Shown here: piece after piece, positions 43,453-54,720 of the stretch | How the letters are laid out: each line of letters begins with the position of its first letter | How positions within the stretch are numbered: position 1 is the first letter of the stretch | Source: Henricia sp. BOLD:AAB3569 | Lineage: Eukaryota; Echinodermata; Asteroidea; Spinulosida; Echinasteridae | DNA: 64,000 nt | Assembly: GCA_037783545.1 (NCBI GenBank) | Contig: JBBELK010000972.1 | Location: 248,001 to 312,000, forward strand | Direction: 5' to 3' | The notes under the pieces: generated by a model | Told to the model about the DNA's origin: nothing | Databases searched by the model: none | The model's input: only the letters and a program-made list of their open reading frames with translations | Made by a program: the position numbers and the translations under genes

Positions 43453-45004
43453 TTTGGCGTAGTCGGCAGGGTGGGTGTTTTCGGAAATTCATGTGAATAA
43501 ATCCAATTTATAATTTCCTATTAAATTTGGGAAAAATAAAAAAAATAAAAAAAAATAAAAAACCTAAACAACAAAATTGAATTTTATAAACGGCAGTCAA
43601 TTTTCATCAAGTGCGTTGTCAAGGGACACCAGCAGTGATGGCCTTGTTGCGGGTATCCGGAATGGAACGTTCAATCTTTCAGCATATTTCAAGGATCGTT
43701 CTTCCTTTATACCAGCACTGCGGCAACTCGTGCAGCTAAATTGAACCCTCATCTGGCAGTTGGGGCGGGATGAACTTACCTTTTTTTGTTTATTAATATA
43801 CTGTTTAAAAATTTTGTGTATTGTTGTGTACTTGTAATTAATATTTAATTTTGTTGCATTATACAGAGTTGACAGCACCCGACAGCTTGAGCACGGTTGA
43901 AATGCCTAGGAATAAGGTAAACCAAGATTTTGTTTTATATATGGTGCACGGTCATGTGTCATGTGTATTTTGTATGTAAATTTACATTTTGCTATGGCAC
44001 TAGTTACGATGTTCCAGCGTGACAAACGCCTGCTAGGCATCTTCGCATTACACATTTATTTTTAAAATGTCTTATGTGAATTTGATTGCAAATGAAAACG
44101 TCTTACGATGGACGATCTTTCTATACTGACTAATTGGGTTTTTTAGATGTGAATCGACTTTTACTTGTATAGTAAAACTAACTACGAGTGTAGTACATCA
44201 ATATTCTCTTTAATCTTGATCGTCTTGCCCGAAATGTTTGGGAATAAGCAAACCCGGATCAGGTACAATGTATAGGACGTTCTTAAAGAATACTTTTTTA
44301 AATACAATGATTTTTGTGGCCATGTATTCTTGTCAATAACGAGAAATGGTAAACTTATTATTTTGCGGTCTGTATACTTTGGAGAATACTGATTTTCTTT
44401 GGAATTTAGATTGAAGCCAGATTTGTAGCAATTTTGAAGTCTAGGTGTCAATAGGCCGAATTGGGAGGGCTTATTATGTACTATGTCCATTGAGATAATC
44501 TCGTTTTCCAGGCAATCCTGGGATGGATCGCTGGTATGCTGCCCTCTTGACCTCATATAATACACCTAATTTCTTTAGAATCTGCAAGTAAAATGGGTTT
44601 TTATCTAAATTTTAAGAGAAAACCAAATTCCATTTTTAACCATTTTACAGTCCTATTATTGATCTGCCTTGTTCATTGAGGTCATCTCATTTTCAGATAA
44701 TTATGAAATGAACTAGATGGTGTTCAATGTATTTCATTATTGCAAATATTATTGTCATCTTTATTTAAAATCATAATGTATTGTATTGTATAAAATAATA
44801 AGTCGATATTGTGAACTGTCTTGGGTTAATGAGGTTTACCCTCTATCTTCAGCAAAGGCTGGGATAACCTATTTTGACATAGAATTACTCATATCTCCAT
44901 AAAATATAGAAGTTGACTTGAAAATAAGAACAGTACATATAATAATGAAGTATGATGACTAATAGTATTTGGAAATTGTATCTATTCAAATTGAGGGGAG
45001 TGAG
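43453..45004 (+). other. LTR-3 internal region
   Basis: Primer site TGGCGTAGTCGGCAGG at 43455, then 1.5 kb with no gag, protease or RT motif on either strand, ending in a purine-rich tract. Short frames on the minus strand show no family features. Confidence 0.65.
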
Positions 45005-45669
45005 TGTGACCGGACCTGATTTAGTTCGGTACAAAGTTGTCACAATGGTGCCACATAGCTCATGCCGCTGCCCCCTGACAATTGTACTTTGGTATTTCTT
45101 TGAAGCTTCTGGAAGGAACAATTGTTGGGTGGCCGTGGCTGGACTGTGTGGCATCCATTATTCCTCTGTGCCAGCAGGCACTTTGGAATTTACTTGCTTT
45201 GGTTTTATTATTTCTATTGTATGTTATTCTATTCATTGGTGCCAGGCACTCTGGAATGTGCCCAGCCTCACTAGCTTTGCCTATTATTCCTTGGTGGGCA
45301 CATTCTGGAATCTGCCTGGCCTGTATTTACCTTTATTGTGGTTTATACTGTATGTAGTTTTCAAATGTCGTTTATTGATTTACACGTGCAATTATAGCAA
45401 ATTTAATTTTGCTTTTAATTTTATTTATTACAGTCAACGTTGTTATTGGTTGACTGCCGTTTGAATACGTTTGAATACGTTTGATTACGTTTGAATAGGT
45501 TTTCACGTTTGATTCATTTAATTACGCTAGAAGTTGAAATTAAACAAAGAAAGTTAAAGCAAATTACATTGGTTTCGGTTTACATGTTTTCCTTTTTGTA
45601 GAGCACCCTCTGTTTCCATTTATCTATATTTCTATTGAAATTATCATTTAATGTTACCACTTGGTTACA
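45005..45669 (+). repeat. LTR-3 right LTR
   Basis: 665 bases, TG...CA, matching the two segments of the left LTR except for a deletion that removes the TATA-containing part. The deletion is flanked by TATA words, consistent with loss between short direct repeats. Confidence 0.88.
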
Positions 45670-45670
45670 T

Positions 45671-45785
45671 TTAGATGAAACTTTCTGTGACGGCACGATT
45701 TCTGACGGCGAGATCGCACTGCCTAAGTATTCTATTGTTAGAAAAGACAGAAATCGCCACGGTGGCGGGGTAGCCATGTATATTA
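45671..45785 (+). pseudogene. LINE ORF2 fragment 2: endonuclease
   Basis: Reads LDETFCDGTISDGEIALPKY, then RKDRNRHGGGVAMYI, a typical APE-LINE endonuclease segment continuing fragment 1. It is cut after VAMYI by the Harbinger-type MITE, and its frame resumes at 47021 as RDTLNFTRR. Confidence 0.85.
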
Positions 45786-47017
45786 TACCCCAGTCACAAT
45801 TAGCTTGCGGTGGGTTTGCGAGTAGTTTGCGACGGATTTTTAGGCATTTTCGGCCGGCGCCCCACGGGACTCCTTGCGGCTGCCGGGTCATTTTTGGGCA
45901 TCGGGCAGGCATCGAGTTACTTTTAAATCGGATTGTAAACCTGGTGCGGCGTTTCGCATCGCAAACTGATCGCCACTAAATCGGTCGATGCCTGACCGAT
46001 GTCCGGCAGGGCATCGCACACATCGGGCGGGCGCCGGGCCAATATTTGGACAACCCAGACAATCCATATATCGGCCAGGCGCCGCCCAGACGCCGCTCAG
46101 ACGCCGGACGGGCCGCGGCGCCCGGCCGGTGTCTGGCCGACCAGCCACTTGGGCTCGCAGGTGCCCAAAAGCGCTGTGGATGTGGCCGCAAGCGCTGTGG
46201 AGGTATTAACGGCATTTTCTTTTTTGTCTTCTTGTTTCTTCGTCTCGTAGAGTGCTCCTAGAGAAAGGTCGAAGTGAATAAAGAAGGTGTTGTTGTTGTT
46301 GTTGTATATTTTATGGCATTTTCGGCAACTAAGGCCCTTTATGCCATCAACTATACGGTTTTAGCTTTAACTATACTATATTATCAACTTGAGATGACGA
46401 AGAAGGAGTTGCAGTTTTAGAAGTGGGAGGAAAACCCCCAGAGAAATGCCCCAAGGGAAAACCCACGCGGTCAAGTAGGGACTGCAAACCCAATCCACAT
46501 ACACGCCCCGGATTCGAACCCGGGACCCCAGAGGTGAAAGGCGAGGAAAGAACCCGTACGCCAACCCGACCGCCCCCCGGCAATAAAGAAGGTCAGAGGA
46601 GCTCCGTTATATATACCTCACCCCAAAATTGACAAACGGCCGCCAGATCGCGGCCGTTGATCGCTGGCCACTCGACAGGCACACTACAGATGCCCGTCCG
46701 GCCGCCGTACGGCCTGTAAGAATTGGCCGGCACCCTGCCGGATACCGCAGGGGTATCGCAGGGACATAGGCAGGACATCGGACGAGTGCCTGCCGGACAC
46801 CGGCCGATAAACGGGCCAAGAATTCGACCCCATTTCCAGGAAAGTCGGCCGATCGCCGGCCGGCGACACCCCGGGCCCCGTCATGGCAGCGTGCGGGGCA
46901 CTTTTAATTGTGACTGTGACCGCCCTATCGCGCGATCTTTCGCCGACCTCTACACGCCGGCCGATGCCTATAAATCGCACACGCCGCCCGGCCTCCGCTT
47001 GAATTGTGACTTAGGTA
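45786..47017. mobile_element. GC-rich PIF/Harbinger-type MITE (1.23 kb)
   Basis: Terminal repeats TACCCCAGTCACAATT and TACCTAAGTCACAATT (inverted) are flanked by TTA on both sides (45783-45785 and 47018-47020). TTA/TAA duplications are characteristic of Harbinger. Removing the element and one TTA restores the LINE reading frame. The interior is GC-rich with repeated CGGCCGG words and holds a SINE. No transposase. Confidence 0.85.
46289..46581 (-). mobile_element. tRNA-derived SINE
   Basis: On the minus strand it begins CCGGGGGGCGG, carries the B-box GGGTTCGAATCCGGGG and ends in an (AAC)n tail. A 12-base duplication, AATAAAGAAGGT, flanks it (46277-46288 and 46582-46593). It is inserted in the Harbinger MITE. 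Confidence 0.88.
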
Positions 47018-47287
47018 TTAGAGACACGTTAAATTTTACTCGCCGATGGTGTAAGCAAAGACAGCCAGTACTTACACACAGAAAACGCTGTTTAAAATCT
47101 TGCTGTTTAAAGCGAAGTTGTTTAAAACAGTAAACAACGTTAACTTGCTCAAATTTACTCACGGTTGTTTGAACATGTGCTGTTTAAATGCAATAGAAGT
47201 ACATGTTTTCAATTTTAAACAACTATGTTTAAAACAACGTCACGCGGTGATTTTCCCGCCCAAAAAAACAGCCCTTTTTTCTACAAG

Positions 47288-48187
47288 ATGGCGGACAACT
47301 TCGTACAAAAACTCTTGCAAAATTGGGAATTAATGGACACCCTCGTTGGTCTATTCAGTGGTAAGTTTTACGAATGTAACTATTTTGTAACAAGGTCGGG
47401 TAGTGTTTCCGTTTAGTGTCCTTGTTCGTTAGTAGAAAGTCAAATTTAGCATGTTTAGGACTCGCCTAACCGGCCGGTTTTGCAACGGCCGTCGCGAGTC
47501 AACTCGCCCCCCAAACTGATACCCGGCAATTCGTCCCCGGATCAAGTCGTTCCCTGTTAAACTCGCCCCCTCTGATCAAATGGTCTAGGGCCAAGTCGTC
47601 CCATGGAGGATGAAACAAACCAGACTGATACCCGGGAACTCGTCCCCGCATGGGTCAAGTCGTCTCCTGGTAAACTCGCCTCGGGTCAAATCGTCTAGGG
47701 CCAAGTCGTCCCCACATTTCTGTGCCAACATTTGATGAGCCGGTATGAATTCCGTTTACTGTTGGTCGCCACTGAGATGCCGTGTGTTTATGAATAAGTC
47801 GACTTTGGAACAAGGCAGAAAATGTTAAGTATTTTCAAGAAATTTACTGAATGTTTTTCACTGAGTCCTTGTCTTAAAATCACTTCCCCGTGAAATATTT
47901 ACACATTTTGGTGGTTATTAATAATTAAGTCATTATAATAATGTATAGGCCTAAGGAGAATAAGTGGCGACCAGTAAATATAATTTTCCCGTAGTTTTAC
48001 AGATGGGAAGAGTTTTCTGATAAACTGATCGTTGACGTATTAAGTGCACTTTTATAGACTCGCCCTCCATGTAGCCTTTTGCCAGGCAAGACACGGCGAA
48101 GTTTTGTAGCGTGTGACTGATTGTGTACCGTTATGTGTGCATTCTGTAGGTGAAGCTGACAGTGCATCTCCCAGGCAACCGTCATAA
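47288..48187 (+). CDS. Candidate short two-exon gene in the undefined insert
   Basis: ATG in strong context (ACAAGATGGCGG) opens MADNFVQKLLQNWELMDTLV and ends at AGTG|GTAAGT (47360). The nearest acceptor that keeps phase is TTCTGTAG at 48149, giving GEADSASPRQPS and a stop at 48185-48187, 37 residues in all. The first exon resembles the leading helix of SAM-like domains found in some repeated metazoan genes, but this is weak. Other acceptors are possible. Confidence 0.25.
47515..47720 (+). repeat. ~112-bp tandem duplication
   Basis: CTGATACCCGG...CGTCCCCG...GGTCAAGTCG...AAACTCGCC...TCTAGGGCCAAGTCGTCCC occurs twice in succession. Confidence 0.8.
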
Positions 48188-48469
48188 CCGTACCCGAGAC
48201 GGAGGCCTGCCAAGCACCGTCACTGGACAGACACGGACAGGCAGGACATGCTGACCGGACTGCACCGATTCATTCAGACTCACTGTGTGACGCGACATTG
48301 AGACATCCTGTCCTGTGGCACTGCATACGCGATCCTGTCGAACCACCAAGGACTTTTGCCGAAACACAATGTGCGCAAGGACTGGCATATACAGGTTTAG
48401 TGTCCACTAAAATGTGACCCGCTCGGCTGGATTGAGTTTTCGCTACCAAGACTAGAAACATGTCGGGAT

Positions 48470-49155
48470 GCAAACGTTTGAACCGGTTATCCGTTTAACC
48501 GAAAGAAAAAAGAAAAATTGTTTTTGCCAAATTTTTAAACAATTTCAAACGAAACAGTTTTCTGAGGGTTACATGCATTAGTATTTTCTTCATTAAACTG
48601 AAATACATTTACATGTATATAGGGTCAAAGTGAAATTATGACAAATTATTATTTTGGGGGCTTTAGGAGTATTGTGTATATTGCAAATACATACTATAAA
48701 CACCAGCAACAGTCTTTAGTGTCGGCTTAACGGTTAACCGACGCTTGGAAGTAGGGATGGGAATTTACGGTTAATTGAAAAACTGGCTTGCAATGCTTTC
48801 AAGTGTCGGTTAAAATAACCTTTCGGCCGACACCAAAGATTGTTGCTGGTGTATATAGAATGTGCAATGTACACAATACCCCTCGGCCCCCAAAATAATT
48901 AATCAACCTAAAATAATCATTGAATAATTATCTGATCAAAATTTTACTATGACCCCATATTATTTAATTTCAGATTCATTAAGTCAATACAAAAAACCCT
49001 CTAAAAACATTGTAAATTCTTTAAAATTGGGTTTCGTTTAAACGTTCAGCAAAACCTGTTTTTAAATTGTTGTCGGTTAACCGGTTAAACATCCCACCTC
49101 TACTTGAAAGAACTGCAAACAGGTTTCTGAATTACCATAAATTCCCATCCCTATT
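48470..49155. repeat. Overlapping inverted repeats, hAT-MITE-like
   Basis: GGGATG...AACCGGTTATCCG near 48475 pairs with CGGTTAACCGGTTAAACATCCC near 49078. TAGGGATGGGAATTTACGG at 48753 pairs with CCATAAATTCCCATCCCTA at 49135. Two MITEs, one inserted beside or in the other, would explain this. Duplications not resolved. Confidence 0.6.
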
Positions 49156-51403
49156 GCCTAGACTTGCTCAGGTCTGACGTCGCGTGTTTGGTTTGTGGTG
49201 CGGTGCGTGTAGTGCTCCTTCTGGACTGGTGGCCTGTCAAATATTTTCTTCTGTCTCGGAATACTTTATAAAACAGAGGAAAACATATCAAACAGGTCAC
49301 TGGTCCGGAGGGGCACAGTGTGCTGCACATTGCCGACTGAGCACGGGAGGTCAGACTTGGGCAAGTCTACGCCTCACAGTAATTCTTGTTCGATAACTAA
49401 ACATTGGTCTTTTTTCATTTGTCTAATTTGAAAGCGTTTATAACTTTTATTTTTCTAGAAAATTATCAATTCAGGTGCCACACCCAAAATGCACGGACTA
49501 TTATTATATTGAAAGAAATGTTGTCAACACTTTGAGTAATGAGTATATATTTTTCCCTTCTGTAAACTCGTGATGTAAAATGTTGGCTCATTGCAAATAG
49601 TGTGAATGTCGACCTTTTCAAGGGGAATGTCGCTCCATCACGCCTTTATACCACTGTATCTAGAGGTTTGTAAATACTGCATTCTGCATACATTGAGGTA
49701 CATGTATAACGTGTTTCGTGCCAAGGTTTATAACATTTAAAAACTATGATGAAGCCACTAAAATTGGGTTAGACATGCACATGTATTATCACATTGTTAT
49801 AATGAACACTTGCTGGATGAAGAAATGTAAAAATAAAATATTATGGTGGTGGAAATTTCTCTGTCATGCAGACATTTATTCAGTGACTTTGAACAACCCC
49901 ATTTTAAACAACTAACATTTTTTAACAACCCCATTTTAAATGTGGAGATGTGCACCCAATTGGGTTTATAGCGTTGAAACTTAGCTTTATACTTGTGTCC
50001 GGTAGGGACCACTCGGGACGCGTGGTCTTTAAGCAGGGAAACTGTGGAGATGTGCACTTTCCTAGCCCCAGTAACAACATAATTATTTTCACTGGCCCTT
50101 TATGTACATCACGTAGCCCCAGTAACCACAACATTATTTTCACTGGCCAATTTGCATAAAGTTAGTAAGTTCCCGCGACTGGCCATGTGTAGTGAATTCC
50201 TTACGTGGAGACAAAATAGTGCCGGTTTATGCCCATGACACCAGTTACAATTTCAAACAATTGTTAAATGTATAAAGTACTCACACTTGGGAAAGCTTAA
50301 TTTCATTTCGGGTGTGATCTTCGTAAAAGTGTAACTGTATCCACATTTTAAGAATGGTTATTGCGAGGGCGCAGTGATCTTGTTTACATGTGTGGCTGTG
50401 TTTCTGTGACATGTAGTGCGTTATGCGGTCCGGGATGCCTTGCACAGACGATCGGAAGAGACAGCTTGTCTGTCGACAGTTGTCATTTTTTTGCTCCACA
50501 TTTTTGCCACTTTGGCAAGAAGACATTAAAATGACCCAGCTGGTTTCTTTGGGTTAGTCTCCCAGGACCTGTGGTGAGTGCCACTTTGTGTATTTTGTAT
50601 TAGAAGTGCAGAAACTTTGGCAACTTTTGAGTGTTGACATCGTTGTCATGCATGGACCAAAACTTGTAGACGGTGTGTATTTTAACACTCGCTAATATGG
50701 GTCGTGTATCATGACCGTGGAAACAACTTTGATTATGTGCGACTCACACAGCCACTCATGTCATTTTGCATGTATTATTTTTATTGCAGACACTGCGCCC
50801 AGGGATCTTATCCAGGCTGTGGATCTTTCGAAGCTATGAATCTTTGAATCATTTGAATCAGGGATCTTTTGAATCACACCTGGAAATCTTCTTGAACCAA
50901 TACACGTATAAATTCATACCGTGTTGACATTCTTGAGGTCTGCGCCCTTGATTGTGTAACACCTCATACTTTGGATGTGTGACAGCCTAAGTTCGAGTCC
51001 AGCCTGAGCGAGTATAGAACATTTCTTTTTTTTGGATTATTGATCGCCGATGATTGACTTCCTGATTGTATAGTGATTACTGTATTTTCTGTGAATGGAC
51101 CAAAAAATTGACAATCAACGTGAAATCAACGCTGTGTGAGACCTCCTTACGGCAGTACTTGTCCCAAATAAACTTGAGGACCGACCCCCCTCATCAGCTT
51201 ACGACACCGTAGCACTGATATCACTACATAAACAACTAAGATTTTAAACAACCTCAATTGAACAACCCCTGCTAAGTAAACAACAATGTTTAAATATTTA
51301 AACAACCGTTGTTTAAACTGTTGAACAACCGTTGTTTAAACTGTTAAACGACCCCGGTTGCTTAAAATTTTAAACAGGTTGCTTAAAATACTATTAACAG
51401 TGT

Positions 51404-53910
51404 ATGAGTTCTGTTTATAGACCACCATCGAGTACTGTCGAGTTTTTAAATAACCTAACCGATATTACTGAAAAGGCGTCCTGTGAATTTAAAGAAATGA
51501 TTGTACTCGGTGACTTTAACAGTGATGCAGCTGATGTAAATGCACCCAATCCTATACTCTCTTGCATGAATCTCTTCCAAATGGAGCAGTTAATACAAGA
51601 ACCAACTCGAGTCACGCAGTTCACCCAAACAACTACTGATCTGATTTTGAGTACGCATCCCGATCTTGTTAGCGCATGCGGAGTGTTGCAAACCCTCATA
51701 AGTGATAATGTTCTTATTTACAACATACATAATTGGAAAACGCCTCGCAAAGGGTGTCGTTTAATTAATTTTCGACGCCTGAAGGATATTGATACCGAAA
51801 CGTTTCATAATGACCTCCGCAATGCTCCATGGGAGTATGTTATTAACTGTCAACATGTTGACGAAGCGTGGTTTATCTGGCACTCGATTTTTATGGCTGT
51901 TATTAACCACCATGCTCCAATCAAGTCCAAGCGTGCTCGAAGCGGCACTATACCATGGCTTGATGGAGAATTGCTCCAACTAATGCGCCAACGAGATCGT
52001 GCACATAATGTAGCTAAAAAGTCGCGCTCATCGAAAAATTGGGATATGTACAAAAAGTTAAGAAATTATGTTACTAACAAAGATAGACAAAACAAAAGCG
52101 AAAATTTCACTTCGGCAATTGAGGAAAATAAGGATCACTCATCACTCTTGTGGAAGAAACTTTAAAAAGTCCTTCCCAATAAACAAACATGTGTCCCGAG
52201 TTCAATCATCTCCTCAAACGGAGAATATGTTGATGACCCTACCGACATCGCAAATTTTGTTAATGAATATTGTATAACAATTGGTGTACGTATGGCCGCT
52301 GAGAATCACACAAGTTCAAATGAGGCCGATCTTGATTCTCACGACCATTCTCTTGTTTCTTCACCAGATTACGAACATTGTTCTCTCCCTAGTATCTCAG
52401 AAGAGTTTGTCAAAAAGCAAATTGCATCTTTGTCGGTTGGGAAAGCAACAAGCCCAGATGGTATTAGCGTTAATATGATTAAAATGGCTGCACCTTTTAT
52501 TACTAAGTCTTTAACGCATATATTTAACCTCTCCATAATAAATGAACAGTATCCCAAGGCATGGAAACATGCTTCAGAGACAACTATTCGTAAAGGAGGC
52601 GATAAGTGCAACGCATGTAATTACCGACCTATATCATTCTTGCCGATTATCTTTAAAATCCTAGAAAAAAATCCTACACTCGAACATGTACTCGTACCTT
52701 GATGAAAATAATTTCATTCCCGTTTGTCAATCTGGATTTCGGCCTTTGCACTCAACAGAAAGTACACTAAACGATTTAACAAACGAGTGTCTTCAAGCTA
52801 TGGATCACGGGAGAATGACCGGAACAGTTTTCCTAGATTTCAGTGAGGCATTTGACTGCGGGCCATAAAATTATTTTAGAAAAATTAGAAAAGCTGAACA
52901 TGTCCATTTCGGTAATAAACTGGTTTAAGTCCTATCTCAGTGATCGCAGTCAAACCGTTAATATTAGTAAACATATATCAAAATCCTTGCCTATAAGTGT
53001 CGGTGTACCACAAAGATCAATTCTGGGCCCATTATTGTTTCTTATATATACATACGACCTGCCTCTTTATGTATCCGATAAGTTATATATGTATGCCGAT
53101 GACTCTACACTAACTTGCAGTTCCGAAAGCATTGTCGAAATTGAAACTAACCTTAACAAGTCATTAGACATGGTTCATCTGTGGTCCGTTAATAATAAAA
53201 TTTAAATTAATGCCAGTAAAACTAAATGTATGCTAATTGGCTCAAAGAAATAGATGAGCGCGCATGAGCTCAGAGTACAGACTAATAATGATGAAGTGCA
53301 TAACGTTAAATCGTTTAAATGCTTGGGTGTTATTATTGACGAAACCTTAAGTTGGAACCAACATGTCGAATATGTAAAGAAGACAGTTTTCTCGAAATTA
53401 GCTATGTTAAAAAGAATTCGCGACTGTGTAACTCAACAGCACATGAACACCCTTATGTTAAGCTTAGTCATGCCTAGTCTAGATTTTTGTTGCACATTAT
53501 GGGGTGACCGTTACGCATCTCATAACACTGTCTTGAACAAATGCCTCAAACGCGCAGCCAGAATAATACTGAAATGCGATTTCCTAACGCCATCAGCTGA
53601 CATGTTTAAAAAGCTCGACTGGCTTGCCTATCCAGAGAGAGTTAAATACAAGAAAGCTGTATTTGTCTTTAAAAGCATCAATTCCTTGGCCCCGCAGTAT
53701 ATGGCAAGTCTATTTACACCTTACGTACAAACTCGAGAAACTCGTCAATCTGCCGAAAAGACACTGAAAATTCCCTTTGCACGAAAGGGGTCTTACGCCT
53801 CGAGTTTTGCTGTAACTGGCGCCGCAATTTGGAACAGCCTTAGTGCACACCTTAGAACTATGTATTCTTTGAGCTCATTCAAATCGGTACTTCGCCAAAC
53901 ATACACATAA
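51404..53910 (+). pseudogene. LINE ORF2 fragment 4: endonuclease end and reverse transcriptase
   Basis: Starts SSVYRPPSSTVEFLNNL, then VLGDFNSD (endonuclease). RT follows in several shifted frames: SVGKATSPDGISVNMIK, YRPISFLPIIFKILEK, SGFRPLHSTESTLNDL, FLDFSEAFD, VGVPQRSILGPLLFL and the catalytic YMYADDSTLT near 53090. The C-terminal part, FKCLGVIIDETLSWNQHVEY to FKSVLRQTYT, is open from 53254 to 53910. Frameshifts or stops occur near 52165, 52700, 52855 and 53205. The family is CR1/Jockey-like. Inactive. Confidence 0.9.
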
Positions 53911-54290
53911 TATTCACTTGATCAACTTCAAGTGAGAAATGCTAATTTACGGAGTCGTATTTTGTTTCCTCTTAAAAATATTTTTCGCGGGTTTTTCGCT
54001 CTTCCCGTAATTAGCGTAAATGTTTAGTGTCACGTGCATGTATAATAATTGCTTATGATGTTTTTCTTCTGTAACCATTAGTTTTTTAATGTTGTAGTTG
54101 TTGTACATGTACAAATGTATCTTATTCCAGTTTGTTAGTAATTATGAAGTTGTTCAATTTAGTGTATTTGTACTGTGTGTGTTTGCAGGGCCCCAATGGA
54201 AACCAGTTTTTGTAAACTGTTTGGGCACACCCTGGGTAAATAAATGGAATAAATAAAATAAATATCAATATAAATAAAATATGCATTATC
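53911..54290 (+). other. LINE 3' untranslated region and tail
   Basis: Short 3' UTR with GGCCCCAATGGAAACC and CCCTGGGTAAATAAATGG, followed by an AATAAA-repeat tail ending about 54290. This tail style is common in CR1-like LINEs. Confidence 0.7.
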
Positions 54291-54383
54291 TACAAGATCA
54301 AACAAAGCACAGATAATTTAGTTGACACCTTCATATGGGTGAAGACATGTTACCAAATCCTTTGGAATGTTGGAAAGCTGTTT

Positions 54384-54720
54384 AAAGGAGCATGACCAGA
54401 TCACATTTTCCCAGAGATGTTGAGATTTTGATACCATATCATGTGTCATATTTTCCTCATTAACATTCTGAAATTTCGAGCACTCATTCCGTATAGTTAC
54501 AAGGAAATCGTAAAAAATCTACCGCAGTTTAGTGATTTAATTTATCGGTTACATAAAGCAGTGCAGTGATTACACCAACCTTTTTGCTTTTACATATATC
54601 CCAACTGGAGATTGCAAATTTCATGTTTTCTTCCCATGGATGGTATTTACATGTAGGGGAGGTATTTTATGTAATTGTTAGGTTAGAACGAAATCCACTT
54701 TTTGGAAAAAACATTCAAGA
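54384..54720 (+). repeat. Dispersed repeat, copy 2
   Basis: Diverged copy of 41458-41790 in the same orientation. Both copies begin AAAGGAGC(G/A)TGACCAGAT. Confidence 0.75.

Larger units (their letters stand above)
30310..45669 (+). mobile_element. LTR-3: small non-autonomous LTR element, interrupted by element a
   Basis: The LTR begins TGTGACCGG and ends GGTTACA. The left LTR is 30310-30569 plus 42779-43452; the right LTR is 45005-45669. A primer site TGGCGTAGTCGGCAGG follows the left LTR, and a purine-rich tract TTGAGGGGAGTGAG precedes the right one, fixing + orientation. The internal part is only 1.55 kb and has no gag or pol, so it depends on proteins from other elements. It interrupts the LINE endonuclease. 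A target duplication is not visible and about 12 LINE bases are missing. Confidence 0.85.
47018..51395. other. LINE fragment 3 and ~4.3-kb undefined insert
   Basis: 47021-about 47065 continues the LINE frame (RDTLNFTRR). From there to about 51395 lies foreign sequence whose two ends are rich in GTTTAAAC-like words (47080-47240 and 51240-51370), suggesting one insertion, but I cannot define terminal repeats or a duplication. The inside holds the features listed separately; 49160-51240 otherwise shows nothing I can support as a gene. A tRNA-like GTTCGAGTCC at about 50993 lacks a matching A box. Confidence 0.5.
30145..54290 (+). mobile_element. CR1/Jockey-group LINE, split by three separate insertions
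   Basis: ORF2 pieces occur in correct order and orientation: endonuclease start 30145-30309, 45671-45785 and 47021-about 47065, then endonuclease end plus RT at 51404-53910. The 3' end has a short untranslated region and an AATAAA/TAAAT-rich tail at about 54235-54290. The intervening segments are LTR-3, the Harbinger MITE and an undefined ~4.3-kb insert. The endonuclease words (YRPP, GDFN) and RT words (YADDS) place it among APE-type LINEs. It is old and inactive. Confidence 0.85.

Noticed and set aside
43597..44565. Minus-strand frames inside LTR-3
   Set aside because: AT-biased, no motif, no splice or start context. They were considered as a gag remnant but do not resemble one.
45888..46250. 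Overlapping Arg/Pro-rich frames on both strands
   Set aside because: They follow from the GC-rich repeats of the Harbinger MITE and show no family features.
50985..51015. tRNA gene suggested by GTTCGAGTCC
   Set aside because: No matching A box or cloverleaf could be drawn from the upstream 60 bases.
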